64,000 bases of DNA, from contig JADJNY010000015.1 of assembly GCA_016714045.1 (NCBI GenBank), positions 372,001 through 436,000 on the forward strand, written 5' to 3'. The DNA is from Planctomycetota bacterium (GTDB taxonomy: Bacteria > Planctomycetota > UBA1135 > GCA-002686595). Below, piece after piece: positions 35,269 through 44,696 of the stretch. The notes beneath the pieces are model-generated. The model saw only the letters and a program-made list of their open reading frames with translations, was not told the DNA's origin and ran no database searches. Within the stretch, counting starts at the first letter, position 1. Each line of letters opens with the position of its first letter. The translations under genes were made by a program, and so were the position numbers.

Positions 35269-36275
35269 GCGAGCCTCCCGCGCAGGAACAGGTCCGCGCA
35301 CGCTTCCGGTCCCGAGCGCTGCAAGTGCAACGCGACGTCGGGACCGTTGGACAGGAACGCGATGCCGAGCTTCGCCGCGAGCGCGTGCTCGAGCACCGGC
35401 GACGGCGTGCTCGTTTCGTCCAGCTTCGTGATCACGATGCCCTCCGGAGACAGTGCCGAGTAGGCGCGGGTGACGAGCTCGAGCGCTTCGCGGCTCGCCG
35501 TCGCAGGCAGAACGAGGTAGACGTCGAACGCGACGCGCGCTCCGGCGAACGCCGCTTGGAGCGCCTGGATCTGCGCGACGTCGGCCGCGGGGTTGCCCGT
35601 CGTGTCGAGGAACACGCAGTCGACGTTCGAGCCCTCGAAAGCTCGCGCGTGCGGCTTGACGCCTTCGCGCAGGACCGTGAGCGGCACGCCAAGCTGCTTG
35701 GCCCACGCGCGCAACTGTTCGACGGCGCCCACGCGGCGGCTGTCGAGCGTCGCGATCTCGACGCGGCGGTTCGCGCGCAGCATCCGCGCCGCGAGCTTGA
35801 CGAGCGTCGTCGTCTTGCCGACGCCGGTGAGCCCGACCAGCGCGACGATGCGGGTGCCGTGATCGAGGCGCTTGAGTTGCACGGCGGGGCAGCGCCGACC
35901 GATCGCTTCGGCCGCGCGGTCCATCACGTGCACGTCGGCGTCGGGCCACGCGGCGATCTCGCGGCACAGCTCCGCCGTGAACGCGCTCGAAGCGCCCGTC
36001 CGCGCAAGGCGCTGGGCGACCTCGCGGACGAGCGGCACGCGCGCGGGGTCGAACTCCGGCTCGACGGGCGCCTGTTTCGCGGCGGGCGCCGGGAGGACGC
36101 GCTTCGCGCTGGCGCGGCGCGCGGGCGCCGGCTCCGCCTTCTCCGCGACGGACAGCGTCACGCCTCCGCCGGGGGCGAACTCCTGCTGGATGACGACGGC
36201 GTCGTCGCCGTACTCGCTTTGCGCGCGGAGCAGTGCTTCGCGCAAGGACGCGCCCGTGACTCGGTGGATCTGCAC
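35265..36275 (-). CDS. flhF: FlhF, SRP-family GTPase for flagellar placement
   Basis: 336 aa. The N-terminal B-domain (MQIHRVTGASLREALLRA, then GDDAVVIQQ) is followed by a Pro/Ala linker and the NG GTPase: G1 is GLTGVGKTTTLVKLA, G3 is DTTGNP and G4 is TKLDE. FlhF recruits the first flagellar proteins to the assembly site. Coupled to flhG by overlap and to flhA by a single base. Confidence 0.96.
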   Translation of the reverse strand: MQIHRVTGASLREALLRAQSEYGDDAVVIQQEFAPGGGVTLSVAEKAEPAPARRASAKRVLPAPAAKQAPVEPEFDPARVPLVREVAQRLARTGASSAFTAELCREIAAWPDADVHVMDRAAEAIGRRCPAVQLKRLDHGTRIVALVGLTGVGKTTTLVKLAARMLRANRRVEIATLDSRRVGAVEQLRAWAKQLGVPLTVLREGVKPHARAFEGSNVDCVFLDTTGNPAADVAQIQALQAAFAGARVAFDVYLVLPATASREALELVTRAYSALSPEGIVITKLDETSTPSPVLEHALAAKLGIAFLSNGPDVALHLQRSGPEACADLFLRGRLA

Positions 36276-36276
36276 G

Positions 36277-38367
36277 TCATTCCTCCATTCTCACGACGGC
36301 CGCGGTCTCGACCGCGCGCGCCGGAACGACTTCGTTGTAGGAGAGCACCGCGACCTTGGGCAGCGACGCCCGCGCGAGCTCGTTCAGGAACCGGCGCACG
36401 TTCGAGCGCGCCAGGAGCACGACGTTCTTGCCGCTCTTCGTCGCTTGCGCGACGTTCGCGGCGGTGCGCTCCATGAGCTGTTGCAGCCACGCGGGACTCA
36501 CCGCGCGCGCGTCGGAGTCCTTCACGGCGCCGACGGCCGCCGCGAGCCGGTTCTCGACGTCCGGGTCGAACGTGATCGCGTGGATCGTGCCGTCGCGGTC
36601 GGCGTGCTGCTCGACGAGCGCGCGGCCGAGACGCTGGCGGACGAGCTCCGTCAGCGCTTCGGGGTCCTTCGTGCGCGCGACGTTGTCCGCGAGCACCTCG
36701 AGGATCGCCGGCATGTTGCGGATCGGCACGCCCTCGCGCAGCAGGTTGCGGAGCACGCGCTGGATGTCGCCGTAGCTCATCTTCTCGGGGACGAGCTCCT
36801 CCACCACCGCGGGCGCGACCTTCTTGACGTTCTCGACGATCTCCTTCACGTCGTCGCGGCTCAGCACGTCGCCGATCGATCCGCGCAGCGTCTCCGACAG
36901 GTGCGTGACGACGACGCTGACCGGGTCGATGACGGCGTAGCCGGAGAGCTCCGCCTCTTCCTTCTGAGGTTCGTTGATCCAGATCGCGGGCAGGCCGAAC
37001 GCGGGGTCCGTCGTCGGACGCCCCTTCAACTTGCCGGTCGCCGTGCCCGAGTCCATCGCGAGGAAGAGCCCCGGCTCCACCTCGCCGCGCGCGACCTCTT
37101 GGCCGCCGACCAGCACGCGGTACGTGCTCGGCCCGAGGCGGATGTTGTCCTTGATGCGCACAGGCGGCAGCACGATCCCGTCGTGGAGCGCGAAGCGTTT
37201 CCGCAGCTGCGAGATGTGGTCGAGGATGCCGTTGCCGCCCTTGTCCTGGACGAGCGGAATGAGGCGGTACCCGATCTCGAGCGCGAGGCGATCGATCTGG
37301 AGGAGCTCCTCGACCTTGTTCTCGTCGCGGACCGGCTCCTTCGCGGCCGACGCGGCGGCCTGGATGCGCTCCGTTTCCTTGGCGCGCTTCGCCTCCGCGT
37401 CGCGGGTCGAGCGCCACGTCACGACCAGGATCGTCGCGAGCACGAAGAAGGGCAGCTTCGGGAGGCCCGGGAGCAGCCCGATCACGAACAGCATCCCCGC
37501 CGCGATCAGCGTGGCGCGCGGGCGCGAGCTGACCTGGCCCAGCAGGTCGCTGCCGAGCGAGTTCTCGCTCGAGTTCTTCGTGACGAGAACCGCGGCCGCC
37601 GTCGAGATGAACAGCGCGGGGATCTGCGACACGAGGCCGTCGCCGATGCTCAGCTTCGAGTAGCGGTTCGCCGCCTCCGAGAGTTCCATGCCGGCGAAGC
37701 TCGCCATCGCGATGCCGCCGACGAGGTTGAGCGCGGTGATGATCAGACCGGCGATCGCGTCGCCGCGGACGAACTTGCTGGCGCCGTCCATGGCTCCGTA
37801 GAACTCGGCCTCGTTCGCGATCGCGACGCGTCGGGCGCGGGCGTCGTCGGCCGAGATCAGGCCGCTGTTCAGGTCGGCGTCGATCGCCATCTGCTTGCCG
37901 GGCATCGCGTCGAGCACGAAGCGCGCCGCGACTTCGCTGATGCGTCCCGAGCCCTTCGTGATGACCACGAACTGGATGATGATCAGGATCAAGAAGACGA
38001 CGAGTCCGACCGCGAGGTTGTCGCCGCCGACGTACTCGCCGAACGCGTGGATGATGTTGCCGGCTTCGCCATTCGTGAGGATGAGGCGCGTGCTCGCGAC
38101 GTTGAGACCGAGGCGAAACAGCGTCGTGAACAGGAGGATCGTCGGGAACGTCGACAGGTCGCGCGCGTTCTTCGCGTTCATCACGACGAGCAGGAGCAGC
38201 ATCGACACCGTGAGGTTCACGGCGAGGAGCAGGTCGAGGATGACCGGCGAGACCGGTGTGATCAGGGTCACGACGAGGCCGAGCACCCCGAGGCCCATGA
38301 TCCAGTCGGCGTAGCGCTTGAGGAACGCGCCCGCGGCGACCGTCGTTTCCATTTCCTTCGCGGCCAT
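36277..38367 (-). CDS. flhA: Flagellar export-gate protein FlhA
   Basis: 696 aa, full length. The N-terminal half has the usual multiple membrane helices (for example LGVLGLVVTLITPVSPVIL) and the FHIPEP region (GSGRISEVAARFVLDAMPGKQMAIDAD with RARRVAIANEAEFYGAMDGASKFV). The C-terminal cytosolic domain binds export substrates and ring-forms. A GGAG ribosome-binding site lies 8 bases before the ATG. It is part of the fliO-fliA operon. Confidence 0.98.
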   Translation of the reverse strand: MAAKEMETTVAAGAFLKRYADWIMGLGVLGLVVTLITPVSPVILDLLLAVNLTVSMLLLLVVMNAKNARDLSTFPTILLFTTLFRLGLNVASTRLILTNGEAGNIIHAFGEYVGGDNLAVGLVVFLILIIIQFVVITKGSGRISEVAARFVLDAMPGKQMAIDADLNSGLISADDARARRVAIANEAEFYGAMDGASKFVRGDAIAGLIITALNLVGGIAMASFAGMELSEAANRYSKLSIGDGLVSQIPALFISTAAAVLVTKNSSENSLGSDLLGQVSSRPRATLIAAGMLFVIGLLPGLPKLPFFVLATILVVTWRSTRDAEAKRAKETERIQAAASAAKEPVRDENKVEELLQIDRLALEIGYRLIPLVQDKGGNGILDHISQLRKRFALHDGIVLPPVRIKDNIRLGPSTYRVLVGGQEVARGEVEPGLFLAMDSGTATGKLKGRPTTDPAFGLPAIWINEPQKEEAELSGYAVIDPVSVVVTHLSETLRGSIGDVLSRDDVKEIVENVKKVAPAVVEELVPEKMSYGDIQRVLRNLLREGVPIRNMPAILEVLADNVARTKDPEALTELVRQRLGRALVEQHADRDGTIHAITFDPDVENRLAAAVGAVKDSDARAVSPAWLQQLMERTAANVAQATKSGKNVVLLARSNVRRFLNELARASLPKVAVLSYNEVVPARAVETAAVVRMEE

Positions 38368-38384
38368 GGTTCAGCTCCGGCGCG

Positions 38385-39485
38385 TCAGGCGCGCGCGAAC
38401 TCCCCTCGGATGCGGTAGACGTAGGCCAGCACCGCGGCGACGGCCTGGTAGAGCGCTTCGGGGATCTCGTCCCCGATCTCGCACTGGGCGTGGAGAGCGC
38501 GCGCGAGCGGCACGTCCTCGTACAACGGAACGCCGGCTTCGCGCGCGACTTCCTTGATGCGCTGTGCGACGAGGTCGACGCCCTTCGCGACGACCACGGG
38601 GGCGCTCTTCGCCTTGCCGTGCTCGTCGCGTTCGTAGCGCAGCGCGACTGCGTAGTGCGTCGGGTTCGTGATGACGACCGTCGCCTTGGGGACGTCGACC
38701 ATCATGCGGCGCTGCGCCATCTCGCGCTGGATGCCCCGAATGCGGGCCTTGAGGTGCGGATCGCCTTCCGTGGAGCGCGCTTCGTCGCGCAGCTCTTTCT
38801 TCGACATGCGCAGCTCGCGCTCGTGCTGCCAGCGCTGCCAGGACCAGTCGAACACAGCCACGACCGCGATCGAGACGAGCGCGGCCGCCGTGCAGCGCAT
38901 GGCGATGTTGCCGAGACCGTCGAGCATGGGGCCGAGCTCGTTGCCGGCGAGCGCCGCGACCTTCGGCAGCTCGCTCCACGCCATGCAGCACATCGTCGTG
39001 AGGATCACGACGACCTTGACGAGCGCGAGCAGCGTGCGCACGACGACGCGCACACCGAAGAGCCGCGACATGCCCTTCACGGGGTCGAGGCGGCCCGGAT
39101 CGAACCGGATCGCCTTGGGCGCGATCTGGAACCCGATCTGGAGGTAGCCCGCGAGCAGCGCCACGGCCCACATGGGCACGATCACGACGAGGACCGAGAG
39201 GCCCATCGTGCGGGCGTACTGCTCGAAGAGCCCCGCGGTCGCGCGGGCGTCGAGCTCGATGCAGCCGAGGTTGCCGACTTCGCCGAGCGAGTTCGCGACG
39301 AGGATCCCGCACGACTGCGTGAGCGCTCCCCCGCCGACCACGAGGATGCCGAGTCCCGCCCACAGGAGCGTCGCGGACACGAGCTCGCTCGACAGGGCCA
39401 CCTGGCCCTGCTCGCGCGCGTCCTGCCGTTTGCGTGGCGTCGCGTCCTCGGTCTTGTCCTGCTTGTCGTCGTCTTCGTCGGCCAT
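38385..39485 (-). CDS. flhB: Flagellar export switch protein FlhB
   Basis: 366 aa. Starts with a charged segment (DDDKQDKTEDATPRKRQDAR), then four membrane helices, then the cytosolic domain with the self-cleavage site NPTH (in VVITNPTHYAVALRY). Cleavage switches export from rod-hook to filament substrates. It lies between fliR (3 bases) and flhA (17 bases). Confidence 0.97.
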   Translation of the reverse strand: MADEDDDKQDKTEDATPRKRQDAREQGQVALSSELVSATLLWAGLGILVVGGGALTQSCGILVANSLGEVGNLGCIELDARATAGLFEQYARTMGLSVLVVIVPMWAVALLAGYLQIGFQIAPKAIRFDPGRLDPVKGMSRLFGVRVVVRTLLALVKVVVILTTMCCMAWSELPKVAALAGNELGPMLDGLGNIAMRCTAAALVSIAVVAVFDWSWQRWQHERELRMSKKELRDEARSTEGDPHLKARIRGIQREMAQRRMMVDVPKATVVITNPTHYAVALRYERDEHGKAKSAPVVVAKGVDLVAQRIKEVAREAGVPLYEDVPLARALHAQCEIGDEIPEALYQAVAAVLAYVYRIRGEFARA

Positions 39486-39488
39486 GGG

Positions 39489-40262
39489 TCACACCACCAG
39501 CGCGTCGATCGCGCGGTCGAGGCCATTCATGAGGGCCGAGTACAGGCTCTCGAGGGACGGGGCGAGGAAGGGCGAGAACACGAGCAACGCCACGAAACCC
39601 ACCGCGATGCGGGCGGTGAAGCCGATGTCCATGACGTTGATCTGCGGCACCATGCGCGTGAGCAGGCCGATCAGGATCGACGTCAGCACCAGCAGGATGA
39701 GCACCGGCGCGGCGATCGTCAGGCCCGCCACGAACATTTGCTGGAAGATCGAGAGCGCGAGCCAGCTCGCGTCGGCGGAGAAGGCGATCTCGCCGATCGG
39801 TGCGCGCTCGAACGAACGCTCCAGCGCGCGCAAGAGCAAGTGGTGGCCGTCGACGGCGAGCAGACCGAGGAAGAAGAAGATCTCGTAGAACTGCGTGATG
39901 ACCGGCGTCTGCACGTTCGACACGGGGTCGATCTGCGACGCCATGTTGAAGCCCATCTCGGTGCCGATCGACTCGCCCGCCACGCGCACGGCGACGACGA
40001 CGGTGTGGAGCACGAACGCGAGGAAGAGGCCGATCAAGACCTCGCGCAGGACGAGGACGCCGTATTCGAGCGGCGCGGGGTTCGTGGGGAGCGGCGCGCC
40101 GCTCGCCGAGTAGAGCAAGAACGACACGGCGACGATCAGCGCGATGCGCCAGGCCGCGAACCCCGTTCCAGTGCCGAGGAGCGGCGCGGCCACGACCAGC
40201 GCGCTCGTGCGCGCGAGGTACAGGCCGAACGCTTCCAAGGTGCCTTGCGGGATCCAGTCCAT
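39489..40262 (-). CDS. fliR: Flagellar export-gate protein FliR
   Basis: 257 aa, hydrophobic throughout, with six or so helices and the conserved features NMASQIDPVSNVQTPVITQF and FVAGLTIAAPVLILL. Forms the P5Q4R1 export gate core with FliP and FliQ in the basal body membrane. Overlap-free but only 4 bases after fliQ. Confidence 0.96.
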   Translation of the reverse strand: MDWIPQGTLEAFGLYLARTSALVVAAPLLGTGTGFAAWRIALIVAVSFLLYSASGAPLPTNPAPLEYGVLVLREVLIGLFLAFVLHTVVVAVRVAGESIGTEMGFNMASQIDPVSNVQTPVITQFYEIFFFLGLLAVDGHHLLLRALERSFERAPIGEIAFSADASWLALSIFQQMFVAGLTIAAPVLILLVLTSILIGLLTRMVPQINVMDIGFTARIAVGFVALLVFSPFLAPSLESLYSALMNGLDRAIDALVV

Positions 40263-40266
40263 GGTG

Positions 40267-40545
40267 TCACGACAATCCGAACGAGATGAGCTGGCCGAAG
40301 ACGCGCGACGTGTAGTCGACGAGGATCTGCAGCGCCGGCGCGAGGAGCAGCAGCACGACGAGCATCACCGCGAGCATCTTCGGGATGAGGGACAGGGTCT
40401 GTTCCTGCACGCTGGTCAGCGCCTGGAACAAGCTGACCGCGATGCCCACGACGAGGCCGACGAGGAGCACGGGCCCCGCGAGCAGGATCGTCGTGATCAG
40501 GAGATCCCGCGCGAGGTCGGTGATTTGGAGGTCGAGGCTCGACAT
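40267..40545 (-). CDS. fliQ: Flagellar export-gate protein FliQ
   Basis: 92 aa, two membrane helices (LLITTILLAGPVLLVGLVVG and MLAVMLVVLLLLAPALQIL) separated by the conserved SLFQALTSVQEQTLSLIPK. GAGGTG precedes the ATG at 40545 and overlaps the stop of the preceding 50-aa ORF. Export-gate component. Confidence 0.97.
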   Translation of the reverse strand: MSSLDLQITDLARDLLITTILLAGPVLLVGLVVGIAVSLFQALTSVQEQTLSLIPKMLAVMLVVLLLLAPALQILVDYTSRVFGQLISFGLS

Positions 40546-40553
40546 GCGTCACC

Positions 40554-40706
40554 TCAGAGGCAGTGAGGAGATGCAGGATGCCCGAATGACGCGTCAGATC
40601 GCGCCAGCACAAGGAGCGCCGACGACGCGTATTCGCAGGCCAATACTCGGAGGAGGCGCGACGCCGTGATGGCGATGAGCTGGCGCGTCAGGTGGGTGTC
40701 TTGCAT
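40554..40706 (-). CDS. Putative 50-aa ORF or palindromic insertion between fliP and fliQ
   Basis: ATG at 40706 preceded by GAGGCGG, with its stop merging into the fliQ ribosome-binding site. The peptide begins MQDTHLTRQLIAI and is not hydrophobic. The two ends of the ORF are imperfect inverted repeats: TGACGCGCCAG near the start, CTGACGCGTCA near the end, and further pairs such as ATGCA with TGCAT. The RNA could therefore fold into a 30-bp-class hairpin. A small gene, a REP/MITE-like insertion, or an RNA element tuning fliP:fliQ stoichiometry are all possible. Confidence 0.4.
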   Translation of the reverse strand: MQDTHLTRQLIAITASRLLRVLACEYASSALLVLARSDASFGHPASPHCL

Positions 40707-40720
40707 TTCTTTACCGCCTC

Positions 40721-41620
40721 TCAGTCCGTGACGAAGCTCGCGACGAGCGAGTGACACACGAGCCCCCAGCCGTCCACGAGCACGAACACGAGCAGTTTGA
40801 ACGGCGTCGAGATCATCACGGGCGGCAACATGAACATGCCCATCGACAGGAGGACGCTCGACACGACGAGGTCGATGACGAGGAACGGCAGGAACAAGAG
40901 GAAGCCCATCTGGAACGCCGTCTTGAGCTCCGACAGCACGAACGCCGGCACGACGACGCGCATCGGCAGGTCTTCGGGCTTCGCGTCGGGCGGGATCTCG
41001 ACCTTCGCCATCTCGGCGAAGAGCTGGATCTCGTTGGCGCGCGTGTTCGCGACGAGGAAGCCGCTCATCTCCACCCACGCCAGGCCGCCAGCGTCCTCCA
41101 TGCCGATGACGCCCGCTTTGTAGGGCTCGTAGGCGTTGTGATAGATGCGACCCGCGACCGGGCCCATCACGAACGTCGTCAGGAAGAGCGCGAGCCCGAT
41201 GATGACGGGGTTCGGCGGCAGTTCGTTCACCGACAGCGCGCGGCGCACGAACGACAGCACGATGACGATGCGCGTGAAGCTCGTGATCGTCACGAGGATC
41301 GCGGGCAGGATCGAGAGCAGCGTGAGCAGGAGCGCGATCTCGATCGCGGTCGCGGGGCGACCTTCGCCTCCGACGAGCGACTGCATGCCCTGCTGCAACA
41401 TGTCCGGCGAGGGCGGACCTTGGAGCTCGGCTCCCTGCGCGAACGCGCGCCCGCAGAAGAGGAGCGCCGCCAGCACCGCGGCGAACGCGAGCCAGCTCGT
41501 GCGCGCGGCATTGCGCAGCCACAGGCGGCCGAGCGCGCGTTTTTCGCGCGCGACCTCGGCCGCGTCGTGGTTCCGGCACTCCGTGCCGGTGGTGTGTTCG
41601 AAGGCGGTGATCGTGTTCAT
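40721..41620 (-). CDS. fliP: Flagellar export-gate protein FliP
   Basis: 299 aa. The FliP core is unmistakable: LLTLLSILPAILVTITSFTR, LGLALFLTTFVMGP-type segment, LKTAFQMGFLLFLPFLVIDLVV and LSMGMFMLPPVMISTPFKLL. Before the signal-like helix (LAFAAVLAALLFCGRAFAQ) there is an unusual 40-residue charged leader, so a start nearer that helix is possible, although the annotated ATG overlaps the fliO stop (ATGA). Confidence 0.97.
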   Translation of the reverse strand: MNTITAFEHTTGTECRNHDAAEVAREKRALGRLWLRNAARTSWLAFAAVLAALLFCGRAFAQGAELQGPPSPDMLQQGMQSLVGGEGRPATAIEIALLLTLLSILPAILVTITSFTRIVIVLSFVRRALSVNELPPNPVIIGLALFLTTFVMGPVAGRIYHNAYEPYKAGVIGMEDAGGLAWVEMSGFLVANTRANEIQLFAEMAKVEIPPDAKPEDLPMRVVVPAFVLSELKTAFQMGFLLFLPFLVIDLVVSSVLLSMGMFMLPPVMISTPFKLLVFVLVDGWGLVCHSLVASFVTD

Positions 41621-42252
41621 CCGAGGACTCCGCTCGATCCGAGCAGTTCGCGCACGTGCTTGCCGACGCTCGCACGCTCCGCGCTCGTGCCGCGCGACGC
41701 CGTGGACGCGGCCTTGGCCGCGGGTGGGTGGACGGGTTCCGGCACGGCGGCGAGGCGCTCCGACACCGTGCTCCCCTTGCGCGCCTCCGCGGCGGGCGCC
41801 GTCGACGCGACCGGTGCGTCGTTGGACGCCGCGTTCGAGCTCGTCCCGCCCAGGCGGGACTGGAGGCGCTGCAGCAAGCTCGCGAACTCGACGCGCTCCG
41901 CCGGGCCCGGCGTTTCGAGGCCGCGCCCTTCGGCGTGCACCGAGTCGAGCTCCGCGATCAGCGCGACTTCCTTGTCGCCGAGGCCGAGCGCGAACGTGCG
42001 GTCGTAGCAGCGCACGACCGCGAGCCGCTGCTTCCCGCCGAGCGGGAGCAGGTCGACGATCGCGAGGTGGCGCTTCGCGGCCTTCGCGCGCATCGCGCCG
42101 GCGAACAGCTTCTTGAAGCCGAATGCGAGCGCGAGGATCGCCGCGAGGAGGATCCCGAGCACCGTGAAGTACCGCGTGAGATCCGGACCCTGCGTCGCGC
42201 CGAGCTGCGTCGTGCGGGCGGGGATCTCGAGCCAGGCGAGGAACGTGTTCAT
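41617..42252 (-). CDS. fliO: FliO-type export assembly protein
   Basis: 211 aa from the ATG at 42252 (GAGGAC upstream). One membrane helix (FTVLGILLAAILALAFGF) is followed by the FliO beta module (HLAIVDLLPLGGKQRLAVVRC, then RTFALGLGDKEVALIAEL) and a long Ala/Ser-rich tail. FliO chaperones the FliP ring. First gene of the export operon. The sequence upstream to 42335 may hold its promoter. Confidence 0.88.
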   Translation of the reverse strand: MNTFLAWLEIPARTTQLGATQGPDLTRYFTVLGILLAAILALAFGFKKLFAGAMRAKAAKRHLAIVDLLPLGGKQRLAVVRCYDRTFALGLGDKEVALIAELDSVHAEGRGLETPGPAERVEFASLLQRLQSRLGGTSSNAASNDAPVASTAPAAEARKGSTVSERLAAVPEPVHPPAAKAASTASRGTSAERASVGKHVRELLGSSGVLG

Positions 42253-42335
42253 GGGGACGTCCTCGCCCCAGGGCAACGCCCGTGCCGCTCTTTCTCCCCC
42301 GTGGAGCGCTCAGGACCCGCGGATGCGCGCCTCGG

Positions 42336-42374
42336 CTGTCGAAGTCCTCGACAGGGGTGTCGAAGCGTTCGACA
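42336..42374 (-). terminator. Two adjacent hairpins after the fliT-like gene
   Basis: CTGTCGA/TCGACAG (42336-42354) and TGTCGAA/TTCGACA (42358-42374), each a perfect 7-bp stem, directly follow the fliT-like stop (42384). The two units look like a duplication. They probably separate the flagellin/fliDST transcripts from the fliO operon. No T-run. Confidence 0.5.
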
Positions 42375-42383
42375 GGGCGTCGA

Positions 42384-42749
42384 TCAGCCCGACACGTCGC
42401 AGGATTCGCCCGTCACCGCCGCGGCGCCGAGCGCTTCGAACGTCGCCTGCGTTCCGCGCAGACGCACGAAGCTCGCGGCGAGACGCTGCTCTTCGCGCTC
42501 GATCGAGAGGCGCGCGACGGCGTTGAGTTCGACGAGGCGCTGGAGCTGCTCCTTCAAGGCCGCGCGCTCCTCCCCCGCCGCGGCCGCCGCCGAGCGTGCG
42601 GCGCGCTCGATGGCTGGACCCTGCTCCGCGCACGCGGTCCACGCGCGTTCGAGCGCGTCGACGCCGGCCTGGGCGCCGTCGAGCAGGCGGATCAGGTCCC
42701 GCATGCGCCCTTCGAGCGCCGCGAGCTCCTCCTTCGTGCCCTTCGACAT
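42384..42749 (-). CDS. FliT-like helical protein downstream of fliS
   Basis: 121 aa from the ATG at 42749, two bases after the fliS stop. Almost entirely charged helix (ELAALEGRMRDLIRLLDGA, then ALKEQLQRLVELNAVARL). Sequence identity to FliT is not evident to me. Size, helical nature and the fliD-fliS-this order suggest an export chaperone (FliT for FliD, or a FlgN type). Confidence 0.6.
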   Translation of the reverse strand: MSKGTKEELAALEGRMRDLIRLLDGAQAGVDALERAWTACAEQGPAIERAARSAAAAAGEERAALKEQLQRLVELNAVARLSIEREEQRLAASFVRLRGTQATFEALGAAAVTGESCDVSG

Positions 42750-42751
42750 GT

Positions 42752-43138
42752 TCAGCTCGCCTTCGACGAGGTGAGCTCGACCTGGCTCCAACCTTCGAGC
42801 AGCCGCGCGAGTACGCGGCGCGCCTCGTCGAGGCGCGCGGCCTGCTTGTCCTTCACGGCGAGCGAGAGGCGGTTCTGCACGTAGTCGTACAGACGATCAA
42901 GCTCGCGGCACAGCTCCTCGCCGTGCGACGAATCGAGGCTGAGGCGCAGCTCTTCGACGATCGCGTCCGCGCGGCCGACCCAGTACGTCCACGACGGCTG
43001 CTCGCCGTCGGTGAGCAACTGCTCGGCACGATCGATGTAGCGAATGGCGCCTTCGTAGAGCAGCCGCACGATCTTGATCGGCGGTGCGTTCTCGAAGGAG
43101 GCCTGGCGGTAGGCAAGGGCGGCGTTCTGGGCGTTCAT
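42752..43138 (-). CDS. fliS: Flagellin export chaperone FliS
   Basis: 128 aa. YRQASFENAPPIKIVRLLYEGAIRYI matches the FliS N-terminal signature (usually Y-x-x-x-x-x-x-A-P-P-x-x-L-I-x-x-L-Y-x-G), followed by four helices with LDRLYDYVQNRL. Binds the flagellin C-terminus in the cytosol to prevent premature filament assembly. 18 bases downstream of fliD. Confidence 0.94.
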   Translation of the reverse strand: MNAQNAALAYRQASFENAPPIKIVRLLYEGAIRYIDRAEQLLTDGEQPSWTYWVGRADAIVEELRLSLDSSHGEELCRELDRLYDYVQNRLSLAVKDKQAARLDEARRVLARLLEGWSQVELTSSKAS

Positions 43139-43156
43139 GTGGGTTGCGTGTGGGGA

Positions 43157-44653
43157 TCAGCCGAGGCCGCTCATGGCGGCGGAGAGCGAGGCGCCTTGGG
43201 CGTTGAGACCACCGATCAGCTCTTCGAGCTTCGCGAAGCGCAGGACGAGCGACTGCTCGAACTTGTCGAGGTACTCCGTCTTGGCGTCGATCTGCTTGTT
43301 GTACCGGAGGAGGTCGCGGGCGTAGGTGTCCGAGCGGTTGTCGAACACGCCCTTGAGCACGAGATCGTCGTCCACGCGCGTCGTGGCGAACATGCGCGTG
43401 ATCGTGCGCTCGAGGCTCGCGGCGAGACCGGAGTCCGTCGTCGTGTCGGTGTAGTAGCCGGGCGTGTTCTCCAGCGCTCCGCCGTTGTCGAATCCGTCCG
43501 TGTCCACGAACAGGTCCGCGAGCGCGTTGATGTCGTTGGTGAGCTTGTCTTCGAGATCGCTGTCGTTCACCGTCAGCGTTCCGTCGCTTTGCTTCTTGAT
43601 GCCGACCAGGCTCAGCGTCGAGTAGCCCTGCGTGTCCGCCGTGACGGTGCCGAGATCCACGCCGAAGAGCGCCGTGTCGATGCTCGACTTGACGTCGCGC
43701 AAGATGGGATCGCCGAACAACACGCCGCCTGCGCCCGCGTCTTCCGTGTACGTGCTCTGCGCGTTCACGAAGCTGATCACCTTGTTGTAGGAGTCGACGA
43801 ACTCCTTCACCTTCTTCTTGATGGCCGTGTGGTCCGCCTCGACGGTGAAGGTGATCGTCTTGTTCGGGTCGGCGGCCGTCGCGGTGATGCTGATGCCGGC
43901 GAGCACGTCGCCGAACTCGTTCGTTTCGCGCTCGACCAGCAGTCCATCGATCTCGGCCACGGCGTTCGACCCGACGGTGATGTTGTCCGTCGACTGCGCA
44001 GCCCCCTGACCATCGGGCGCGACCCAGTCGATCGTCAGCCCGCCCACGGTGCTCACGATGTTCGAGATGCGGTTGTCCTCACCGCTTTCGTTCGCCGTGA
44101 GGACGAGCTTGTAGCTCGGGCTGCCGGACGTGCTCGTGTTGACGACGGAGGCCGTGACGTCGTCGCCGGCGAGCGTGTTGATCTCCGCCGCGATCTCGTC
44201 GAGGCTGGACTGGTCCTGCTGGACCGTGAGCGAGTAGTTCGTCCCGTCGACGTCGAACGAGATCTGCTGGCTCGCGGCCGTCGCCAGGTCCGCAGTTCGG
44301 CTGGCGACGCCGTCGAACGCCCAACGGTCGACGGATGCGAGGCTCGTCACCTTGAGGGTGTGGTTTCCGGCCGTCGCGGAGCCCGAGGCGCTGAACGTCG
44401 CGACGCCTTCTTCGCTGGGCGTGACGTCGTACTCGAGGAAGTCCTTCTTGACGCTGAGGAGCTTGGCCTTCGTCTGCAGGTCCTTGACGAGCCCCTTGAA
44501 GGTGCCGAGCGTCGAGATCTTGCTCTGCACGCTCGCCTTCTTGTCCTCGAGCGCGTTGATCGGCAGCTTCTCCAACGCGACGAGCTGCTGGATGATCTTC
44601 GTCGTGTCGAGCCCGCTTCCGAGCCCGGTGATGCTGATGCCGTTGCCTGACAT
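43157..44653 (-). CDS. fliD: Flagellar filament cap protein FliD (HAP2)
   Basis: 498 aa. The N-terminus (ISITGLGSGLDTTKIIQQLVALEKLPI) is the FliD_N signature, and the C-terminus (LLRYNKQIDAKTEYLDKFEQSLVLRFAKLEELIGGLNAQ) is FliD_C. The middle is variable beta-rich cap material. Caps the growing filament outside the cell. It has a sigma-28-like promoter 44 bases upstream of the ATG, as expected for a late gene. Confidence 0.96.
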   Translation of the reverse strand: MSGNGISITGLGSGLDTTKIIQQLVALEKLPINALEDKKASVQSKISTLGTFKGLVKDLQTKAKLLSVKKDFLEYDVTPSEEGVATFSASGSATAGNHTLKVTSLASVDRWAFDGVASRTADLATAASQQISFDVDGTNYSLTVQQDQSSLDEIAAEINTLAGDDVTASVVNTSTSGSPSYKLVLTANESGEDNRISNIVSTVGGLTIDWVAPDGQGAAQSTDNITVGSNAVAEIDGLLVERETNEFGDVLAGISITATAADPNKTITFTVEADHTAIKKKVKEFVDSYNKVISFVNAQSTYTEDAGAGGVLFGDPILRDVKSSIDTALFGVDLGTVTADTQGYSTLSLVGIKKQSDGTLTVNDSDLEDKLTNDINALADLFVDTDGFDNGGALENTPGYYTDTTTDSGLAASLERTITRMFATTRVDDDLVLKGVFDNRSDTYARDLLRYNKQIDAKTEYLDKFEQSLVLRFAKLEELIGGLNAQGASLSAAMSGLG

Positions 44654-44696
44654 GTCGCTCTGCCTCGCGGGACCGGGTGGGTTGGTCCCAATCGTG

